64,000 nt of DNA from Haematobia irritans (lineage: Eukaryota; Arthropoda; Insecta; Diptera; Muscidae), in assembly GCF_050003625.1 (NCBI RefSeq), contig NC_134398.1:89727832-89791831 (forward strand), given 5' to 3'. A model generated the notes under the pieces. It was not told where the DNA came from. It saw only the letters and a list, made by a program, of their open reading frames with translations, and did no database searches. Both the position numbers and the translations under genes were made by a program. This document shows, one piece after another, positions 56,502 to 64,000 of this stretch. Each line of letters starts with the position of its first letter. Position 1 is the stretch's first letter.

Positions 56502-58079
56502 TAAAGGCACACCAGTTTATGAACGATGAAACATTTAACTTAAAATTTGCAAAATTTTCATGAAATGTTATCTACCATTTTTGACGAAAATGTCTATAAA
56601 TTTAATTACATGTGAACTAAAAATATTTCATTGGGTAATTTTTTACCAACAATTATTAACTATAGGAATTGTCAGTAAGAAATTGCTATCCACTTTCAAG
56701 TTAATTTTTCGTAAAACAATATTTTCTCATACAAAAAAATCTTATAGTAAATTGCACTTATTATTTAGAAAATACTTTACATTTCACAAGTAGTTTTATA
56801 GCATGACAAAAGAATTTTTAACTACCAGTTATGAAATTTTTTAAGGAAATTTTCATCGTATTTTGTAGGCCATGAACTAAAGGATTGCTAAAGTTAAAGT
56901 TAAAATTAAAAAATTTTCTGATGGTTTGTGACTTGCCTAAAACCAACTTTAGAAAACAACTTTAACTTCACAGCCTTTGTGTCTTGCCTAAAAACAAATT
57001 TAGAAAACAACTTTAACTTCACACCCTTCATAGAAAGCGGTGTTTATTTAGGTAACAGGGAGCGATATTGAATTAAGTTGGTGCTTGCTGCTTGCTATTA
57101 CACTGAAAAAACAGTGAACCCTTTTCCATTGCAAAATGAACTAAACTGTAGTAATATTGACCATGATTTAGCCCTTAAGATTTTTTTCAACTTGTCTAGT
57201 TTATAATTCTCTTAAATTTTAGTTCATCTATAACATTGTATTTTAGTTCATTTTTACAACGCCATAAGATTTATATACCCCTACCAAGTTAAAAAGTCAG
57301 TATTATTTTGGTTTACTTGCTTATTTTTTGGGAAACCCGATAATAAAAATTGGTTAACAGTCCCTTTAAAATGTCGACGACTAAACTATTTTTAAATCAA
57401 TCATTCCACAGTACAGAGAAATTAAATAATTAAAGGAACAACAAACCGTTTTACTATTATGAGCATTTTCATACATTAAAATTAAACTTTCTTTAAGTAA
57501 AAGTACTTTATTATAAAAACTTATGATGAAAGTTCTTAATACAATGTTTTTTTGTGAATAAAGATGATGACCTAGTGGAACAGAGAGTAGTTCCTTTGAA
57601 CTCGCTGTTTGGACATTTTGACTTATCCTTTTTTTTTATTCATCGTAGGCAATTTTTCACATATCTTGCTGGAAAAAAATGGAAACAATAATAACTTACC
57701 ATATTTGGAGGCCTTTTATCAAATGGTGTAAGGAATTCAACTTTTCTTTGGAAAACGTATCTCATAAAATGTATACCTGAAACAATTAGAGAAATAATGA
57801 AGTATTCTATATAAACTCATAAAACTGTGTTGTTATCGATGTGAAGGATATAATAAAATAAATATTCTAGTTGAAAGAAAGCCAAAGTTTTAATATAAAA
57901 CTTACCAATTCTCTATTAAATTGTACGCTGAGGGGAAATATAAAAAGTTGTCCAAATTTATTTGGGTTACTCTGAAATTAAATATTTATTTTTACATTAA
58001 ATACAATTATTAAATAGGTTTCTAAAGAATCTAATGGAAAAAATAATAATATGGATAAAAAACCAAATATTCTGGTTAA

Positions 58080-58345
58080 CCCTAGACAGTCATCATTCGT
58101 CAAAATGACGACATTTCATTTTCGATTTAAAATGCATTTTAGTCTATTGGGAAATGGTAAATTTAAATTATACTAATTCGACCATTTTATGATCTTTTTT
58201 GTTTTATACTAATTAAAACCAAATTGAATAAGAAAATAAATTCAAGTTTCGCTCACGATGAAAATTATAGCGTCTTGAAATGAGCCGTAGTCAAAATGAC
58301 GAAGGATGACGTTAATGTACAAAAAATAAGGATGACTGTCCAGGG
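58080..58345. mobile_element. 266-bp piggyBac-like element (C2)
   Basis: Copy of 53921-54186 with TTAA at 58076-58079 and 58346-58349. Confidence 0.82.
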
Positions 58346-58547
58346 TTAAAATAAAGTTAAAGAATCCTTACCAATTCACTATTAAATTACAGGCAAAGGA
58401 GAACTAAAAATTTGTCCAAATTTTTAAGGGGTTTACATCAAAAATATTACATTGGTTTCCAAAAAAGTTGATTAAAGAAATACTAAAATATGATATTAAA
58501 ACCTGTAATTTTGATGATAAAAAGGTCACAAAAACGTAAATGTTCTA

Positions 58548-59476
58548 AAGGGTGATTCTTTTGAGGTTAGGATTTTCATGCATTAGTATTTGACAGATCA
58601 CGTGGGATTTCAGACATGGTGTCAAAGAGAAAGATGCTCAGTATGCTTTGACATTTCATCATGAATAGACTTACTAACGAGCCACAACGTCGAATTTTCA
58701 GTGAATGGGCCCTAGAAAAGTTGGCAGAAAATCCGCTTTTTTATCGACAAATTTTGTTCAGCGATGAGGCTCATTTCTGGTTGAATGGCTACGTAAATAA
58801 GCAAAATTGCCGCATTTGGAGTGAAGAGCAACCAGAAGCCGTTCAAGAACTGCCCATGCATCCCGAAAAATGCACTGTTTGGTGTGGTTTGTACGCTGGT
58901 GGAATCATTGGACCGTATTTTTTCAAAGATGCTGTTGGACGCAACGTTACGGTGAATGGCGATCGCTATCGTTCGATGCTAACAAACTTTTTGCTGCCAA
59001 AAATGGAAGAACTGAACTTGGTTGACATGTGGTTTCAACAAGATGGCGCTACATGCCACACAGCTCGCGATTCTATGGCCATTTTGAGGGAAAACTTCGG
59101 AGAACAATTCATCTCAAGAAATGGACCGGTAAGTTGGCCACCAAGATCATGCGATTTGACGCCTTTAGACTATTTTTTGTGGGGCTACGTCAAGTCTAAA
59201 GTCTACAGAAATAAGCCAGCAACTATTCCAGCTTTGGAAGACAACATTTCCGAAGAAATTCGGGCTATTCCGGCCGAAATGCTCGAAAAAGTTGCCCAAA
59301 ATTGGACTTTCCGAATGGACCACCTAAGACGCAGCCGCGGTCAACATTTAAATGAAATTATCTTCAAAAAGTAAATGTCATGGACCAATCTAACGTTTCA
59401 AATAAAGAACCGATTTTGCAAATTTTATGCGTTTTTTTAAAAAAAAAAGTTATCAAGCTCTTAACAAATCACCCTT
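58548..59476 (+). mobile_element. Tc1/mariner-superfamily element (C2 copy)
   Basis: Copy of 54389-55318 with TA at 58546-58547 and 59477-59478; a single base is lost in the A-run before the right end. Confidence 0.88.
58661..59374 (+). CDS. mariner-like transposase lacking the DNA-binding domain (C2 copy)
   Basis: 237 codons, the same protein as 54502-55215, with the three catalytic Asp in the same places. The only coding difference seen is TTG to CTG within FLLPKMEEL, which is synonymous. Having two copies with intact frames is compatible with recent duplication and need not mean selection. Confidence 0.9.
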   Translation: MNRLTNEPQRRIFSEWALEKLAENPLFYRQILFSDEAHFWLNGYVNKQNCRIWSEEQPEAVQELPMHPEKCTVWCGLYAGGIIGPYFFKDAVGRNVTVNGDRYRSMLTNFLLPKMEELNLVDMWFQQDGATCHTARDSMAILRENFGEQFISRNGPVSWPPRSCDLTPLDYFLWGYVKSKVYRNKPATIPALEDNISEEIRAIPAEMLEKVAQNWTFRMDHLRRSRGQHLNEIIFKK

Positions 59477-60821
59477 TAGTTGAAATAAAGCCAATTTTTA
59501 AAAGAAAACTTACCAATTCTTTATTTTTTAAATTTGTTCGAATCCATCTGGAGTTGCTCTGAAATTAAATATTGTTTTTACAACAAAGAAAAACATTAAA
59601 CTGGTATCCAAAAAAATTAATTAACAAATAATAATATACATAAAAATATTATTTTTAAAAGAAAGCCATATTAAAAAAATACTTACCAATTTATGACTAA
59701 ACTTATATGCTGAGATATTACAAAAATTTTCCAAATTCATCTGGAATTGAATATTAATTTTTTACATTGAATAATAAAAATTTCAATACACTTTCAATTT
59801 CAACATATTTTCATAAATATTCTTGATAACTTTTTTTCTAAACTACCGATAAAATATTAATAACTTTCATTTAAAAGGTTTAATAAACAAACACCAATAT
59901 ATGACTCAAAAATCCAAAATATTCCATGCCTTTATATTCCCTTGTTGCATACCAACTTAAAAGATGCAACAGCCCATGCCAACGCCAACTATACAACTGA
60001 AGCATGCCAAACAAAACCAAGCAAAGCCAAAACATCCCTACAACAACAAAACCACATGTGCCTTTATTGAAAACAACATCTCATCCAGCCAAATAAACCA
60101 TCCACGAATAACAAACACACACACAAACCACTAAATGAACAAAAATAAAAACAACCCCACGTTTATGTATACACAACAAAACTCAAGTAACATCATCTTT
60201 ACATTAATCACATTCTACTATTCCGATAAAGATCTCTGTACTATGCATTAGTTCATCGCATCTGCTGACAATTTACTCTAAGAATAATATTCGTAAAGGC
60301 ACACCAGTTTATGAACGATGAAACATTTAACTTAAAATTTGCAAAATTTTCATGAAATGTTATCTACCATTTTTGACGAAAATGTCTATAAATTTAATTA
60401 CATGTGAACTAAAAATATTTCATTGGGTAATTTTTTACCAACAATTATTAACTATAGGAATTGTCAGTAAGAAATTGCTATCCACTTTCAAGTTAATTTT
60501 TCGTAAAACAATATTTTCTCATACAAAAAAATCTTATAGTAAATTGCACTTATTATTTAGAAAATACTTTACATTTCACAAGTAGTTTTATAGCACGACA
60601 AATGAATTTTTAACTACCAGTTATGAAATTTTTTAAGGAAATTTCCATCGTATTTTGTAGGCCATGAACTAAAGGATTGCTACTTAGAATTTGTAAAATT
60701 TCCTTTCGAGTAGTTAATTTTCGTTGAAGATACGAAAAATGAACTAAAATTCTGGAAAATTCTTGTAATAAATTATTGCAAAAATCTTCTTAAATTTACG
60801 AGATACTTTTTTTTCTGTGTA

Positions 60822-61044
60822 CAAAATTAACATTTTATTTTTCCTTGCATTATAAACCCACACAAATAGCTTTAATAAATAAATTATTTTTTAATTCACA
60901 TTGCAAATGCGCCATGCTCTAAATGTCAGTTTTTCAACTCGAAAAAACAAAGTTCCACAAATGGAAAAAATTTCGCTAGTTTTTCGCGTTTTTTGGTTTT
61001 GTATGGAGTTTCAACGCGAAAACCGAACAGAGTACCGGCCTGAT
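60822..61044. mobile_element. Right part of an AAGGCCGGTA-ended Harbinger-type element
   Basis: Ends TTTCAACGCGAAAACCGAAC...GTACCGGCCT at 61044 and matches 61560-61834 over its length. The left end is not seen. No ORF. Confidence 0.6.
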
Positions 61045-61409
61045 CTTAAAATGCAGTTTTTCTGATTGTTTGAAGCGGCTCTTATTGGCATCGTTCTAAA
61101 TTTATTAAAAAAGGCATCTAATAATTACATTTATGCCATACTTTTTTGTAGTAACTTGGCGTGGTACAACTTCTCAATAGCGACGGCGCTTTTCCGACGA
61201 GTTTTGGATGTCGTATACGATGGTTTTCGACGTGGTGGGGATTCTCAGAAGCGCCGTCAAATTCAAAAAATGGTGGCAGGGTATATGCCGTAAATGTTTA
61301 TCAATTATAAAAGCGTGTGGTGTTAGTTAAACAAAGTGAAAACAGTCTTATATCACGTTTCAGTTCTACGTCTAATAACTGTTCGTTGTAATGTTTGTAC
61401 TTTCGTCGT

Positions 61410-61835
61410 TACTATGTTCATTCTTGCGAAAAATTTTTATCGAAACCATTATTTCGCACATAGAAAGCGGCGTTTTTTTAGGTAGCTTGGAGCGCTATTT
61501 TATAGGGAGCGATATTGGATTAAGTTGGTGGTTGTTGCTTGTTTTTACAAAATAACATTTTATTTTTCCTTGGGCAATTGATCTGCTATTCCTTTGATCC
61601 TTTGTATAGTTTCGGAACAAAAATATGGCCCGTGTTTGATTTATAAACCCGCACAAATAGTTTTTAATAAATAAATTATTTCTTAATTCACATTGCAAAT
61701 GGCGCCGTGCTATAAACGTCAGTTTTTCAACACGAAAAAACAATGTATCGCAAATGGAAAAAATTTCGCACATTTTTCGCATTTTTTGGTTTTGTATGGA
61801 GTTTCAACGCGAAAACCGAACAGAGTACCGGCCTT
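61410..61835. mobile_element. AAGGCCGGTA-family Harbinger-type element, nearly complete
   Basis: Starts ACTATGTTCATTCTTGCG (the outermost AAGGCCGGT is missing), contains GAAAGCGGCG...GGGAGCGATATTG, and ends GAACAGAGTACCGGCCTT. Fragments of the same family lie at 47488, 52807, 57024, 60822 and 62551. Confidence 0.6.
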
Positions 61836-61942
61836 AAAACAGTAATATTATCCGAAAAACACTACATTTGATAAATGTTTGAATTCAATATGTTTTCAAA
61901 CACGAATTTTTCAAACTTCTATTAACACGCTTTTCAATAATA

Positions 61943-62357
61943 GGGCTGTTTTCTTTTAGCACTGGATACCCTAAGCCGTGAAGGACTAAAAGAAAACAGA
62001 GTACTCGTTTATCCAGGACATCCCCAAAAATATGCAACACTGTCATCAGCTGTTTAAAAACAATCATAGAAAAGAAGTGAAATCTTGCATTTTTAATGTA
62101 TGAAATGCTCCAATTAGTAATAAATATTTACTGCTGCGATTATTTATGACACTATACCACTTTGAATTACATGTTTTTCGATAAATTAGTCACAATAAAG
62201 TGCTATTTGGAATCGATGAAGCGTCAATTTATCAAAACACAATCTGGCAAGATCGGCGCGACTTGCACTGATGAGATGTTCTGGATAGAACACCAGTGCA
62301 ACGATGTTCTGGATAGCCCATACAAATGTTGTATCCAGTGCAAAAAGAAAACAGCCC
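61943..62357. mobile_element. TA-flanked TIR element, GGGCTGTTTTC ends
   Basis: Inverted ends GGGCTGTTTTCTTTT with GCACTGGATAC repeated just inside; TA at 61941-61942 and 62358-62359. TTCTGGATAG occurs twice near the right end. No ORF of note; superfamily unknown. Confidence 0.68.
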
Positions 62358-62550
62358 TAATGTTGTGCTTAAAGACGATCCTGTATGTGAATCTCATTGT
62401 GGACATGTAAACAAACAGAAACAATTCCATTCCACAATAATAACAAATTGTGCAAATCAGAACTCCTTGACGTCGAAAGCATATAGAAAACGAGATACTA
62501 CCAAGAGGCCCCTGAGGTATATCAACCAACAATCTAGTAAAAAATTCCTT

Positions 62551-62690
62551 AAGGCCGGTACTATGTTCATTCTGCGAAAAAAATTTATTGGAACCATTAT
62601 TTCGCAAATAGGAAGCGTTGTTTATTTAGGTGACAGGGAGCGATATTGAATTAAGTTTATGGTTGGTTGGCCTTACGTCATTTTTCATCG
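62551..62690. mobile_element. Left end of an AAGGCCGGTA-family element
   Basis: AAGGCCGGTACTATGTTCATTC followed by GGAAGCGTTGTTTATTTAGG and GGGAGCGATATTG, then broken off. Confidence 0.6.
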
Positions 62691-63030
62691 GCCAACATCT
62701 TTCAAGAATATAGCCTCCAATGATTTTAGTTTTCTGCAAAGCAATCAAGTTTAATGATTTCCATTACGTTTCCATTTTACTTTTTATTTTGACTTACCAG
62801 TTATAGTTAAATTTTTGGATTAATTTCAGTCTATTGTCCAAAATATTTCATATTTTTGTATTTCTTCCAACTAACCCACAAAAACCACAAAATTCGATTT
62901 CCTCATTAAAATTCGGGCAATTTGCAAGGAACGTGCTGGCTGGAGTGTTAGAATAAATTTCCAGCAACATGAATTCACAAAATAACAAATTAAACCGAGG
63001 AAGCGATGTAAATTAAACTACCGATGTGAT
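62691..63030 (-). mobile_element. Fragment related to the TIR element at 9121-10771
   Basis: On the minus strand it matches the repeated internal segment, including a GTAAGT...TTTGCAG interval of 64 nt (62797 down to 62734) and AAACTAAAATCATTGGA. No ends retained. Confidence 0.6.
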
Positions 63031-63237
63031 GCAAATTAACTGCCAAATTTTTTTGAATTTGACGGCGCTTCTGAGATGCCCCACCACGTCGAAAACAATC
63101 ATATACGACATTCAAAACTCGTCGGAAAGCGCCGTCACTATTGAAAAGTTGTACCACGGCAAGTTACTAAAAAGTATCGCATGAGTGCAATTATTAGGTG
63201 CTTTTTTTAATAATATCAGAAAAAGTGATTTTTAAGG

Positions 63238-64000
63238 TAGTTGTAAAATAATCATTGTGGTCAAGTAAACACGATTGTTTAGATGTTTATTAATTTGATT
63301 AAACATTTATAAATTCTTATAAATATAACATTTATACGACTATCACATCACATTAACATTAATAAAAGAATGATGTTGAGTTACACCCAGAAAAAAGTGA
63401 CCCCTTCTTTAAGTTAAAATGAACTCATTGTGAAGAAAGTTGAACTTCGTATAGCGCCAAAGACATTTTTATTTGTTTGAACGATGTGATTTTCGTAGAA
63501 ATTAGGTATAATGCATTCCATATATTAGTTAACATTTTCCTATATTTATGTACCACTATACTACAGAATGAAAAAAATTAACTGATTTGAATTCATATAT
63601 GGAATGATTTTATTGAAATTTTTTCATTCATTTGGACAAATCTTACACATTTGTGGTAAAACTTTTACTTCTTAATTAGAACTGCTTACCTTCGTTTTTA
63701 AATACAATTTTATTTATTTATATGAGCAATTTTATCTTCAATAAAAGACATGTTTTATTAATACATTGAATATACTTATTAAGAATCAACAGCATCGAAT
63801 CTCCTTGAAATATTAGTTTATTATTCCGCTGTTTCCAATTTCCATGTGATATTATCAACTGTAAAACGCACTTTTTCTTCTTCTTGTACTTTTCACTTTT
63901 AATAAGTTGCTGCCTAACGATTTTGTCCTCCTTTTACAATTTCAATACCTATAAATATAAAAAATCATAAACCATTTTTGTTACAAAAGGTTAGCGTCAC
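63238..64000. other. AT-rich sequence without recognised features
   Basis: Only short ORFs. TACACCCAGAAAAAAGTGACC near 63384 resembles the TA-CAC ends of the motif-rich elements, with ATGAACTC shortly after, so an ATGAACTA-type element may start here and leave the window. Confidence 0.35.

Larger units (their letters stand above)
52674..56890. repeat. Tandem duplication C, copy 1 (4.2 kb)
   Basis: Repeated as 56896-60682. The junction after GATTGCTA carries a few extra bases (AAGTTA) that copy the start of the next unit. C1 differs from C2 by a 363-bp Harbinger-type insertion (56139-56501), about 60 extra bp near 53470-53530 and short homopolymer changes. Confidence 0.92.
52879..56890. mobile_element. 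ATGAACTA-motif TIR element, C1 copy (right end missing)
   Basis: Starts after TA with CACTGAAAAAACAGTGAACC, followed by repeated ATGAACTAAA/TTTAGTTCAT motifs to about 53040. The right end was left with C2 when the duplication formed. Encloses the exon-like array, the small piggyBac-like element and the mariner-like element. Confidence 0.6.
57381..59760 (-). pseudogene. Array of exon-like cassettes (C2 copy), frame-damaged
   Basis: Same cassettes as in C1. The terminal exon has two single-T gains in homopolymers (near 57548 and 57630), which break its frame. The intron before it is cut to about 31 nt (GTAAGTTATT...TTTTTTCCAG), shorter than fly introns normally are. This copy therefore looks dead. 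Confidence 0.42.
56896..60682. repeat. Tandem duplication C, copy 2
   Basis: Second copy of 52674-56890, without the Harbinger-type insertion and with about 60 bp missing between two exon-like segments. It runs on into the unique flank CTTAGAATTTG. Confidence 0.92.
57101..60819. mobile_element. ATGAACTA-motif TIR element, complete (C2)
   Basis: Left end CACTGAAAAAACAGTG and right end, read inward, CACAGAAAAAAAAGTATC, each beside TA (57099-57100 and 60820-60821). ATGAACTAAA-type motifs cluster near both ends. It encloses the exon-like array, a 266-bp piggyBac-like element and the mariner-like element. About 3.7 kb in total, 2.5 kb without the two nested elements. Confidence 0.6.
61048..63237. 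mobile_element. Element or foldback with long inverted arms
   Basis: The left arm 61048-61275 and right arm 63055-63237 are reverse complements over about 180 bp. They include CTTAAAAATCACTTTTTCTG-type ends, GTAACTTG.CGTGGTACAAC and GACGGCGCTTTCCGACGAG...AGAAGCGCCGTC, which is itself a smaller inverted repeat. The left arm has about 30 extra bp. The interior holds other elements (61410-61835, 61943-62357, 62551-62690, 62690-63030). Target duplication not recognised. Confidence 0.55.

Overview
The window looks like repeat-dense nuclear DNA of a higher fly. A muscid (Stomoxys, Haematobia or Musca type) is my inference from the tRNA-derived SINE with a CCTAA tail and from the mix of Ty3/gypsy, Jockey-type LINE, PIF/Harbinger, hAT, piggyBac and Tc1/mariner elements. 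Base composition is AT-rich and introns are short (about 64 nt). I found no intact host gene, rRNA, functional tRNA or CRISPR array. Nearly everything supportable is a mobile element, an element nested in another, or a segmental duplication of these.

Layout. 1-8664: nested dolls. The 5' end of an older gypsy element (gag start plus LTR, minus strand) is split by a PIF/Harbinger element. That element is split in turn by a complete gypsy element of the same family (1004-7207, 4-bp target duplication ATAC, intact gag and pol). 8665-10964: an element rich in GAACTAGTTC palindromes containing a second terminal-inverted-repeat (TIR) element with duplicated intron-like segments. 10965-16280: a Jockey-like LINE on the minus strand, cut into pieces by a hAT element (8-bp duplication, itself carrying a SINE) and a piggyBac-like element (TTAA). 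16750-21834: TA-flanked non-autonomous elements filled with short repeated motifs, and two tRNA-derived SINE heads.

21835-60682 is a staircase of overlapping tandem duplications. Unit A (21835-34226 and 34227-44308) carries a second Ty3/gypsy element with the same GACTC target duplication in both copies. Unit D (1162 bp, twice) lies inside A1. Unit B (42303-47641 and 47642-52967) overlaps the end of A2. Unit C (52674-56890 and 56896-60682) overlaps the end of B2 and carries a mariner-like transposase ORF lacking a DNA-binding domain, a small piggyBac-like element and a minus-strand array of exon-like cassettes. 60683-64000 holds Harbinger-type fragments, a long-inverted-repeat element and an unremarkable tail.

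How the parts work together: only the gypsy element at 1004-7207 keeps everything needed for a cycle (LTR promoter, primer-binding site, gag, a UUUAAAC -1 frameshift site directly before the gag stop, pol with PR-RT-RNaseH-INT, polypurine tract). The second gypsy family is frameshifted in both copies. The rest are non-autonomous or decayed. The most unusual theme is a group of TIR elements sharing CAC...AAA-type ends and TA flanks, whose interiors are each saturated with a different short motif and which sometimes enclose gene-like or Pol III-promoter-like cargo.
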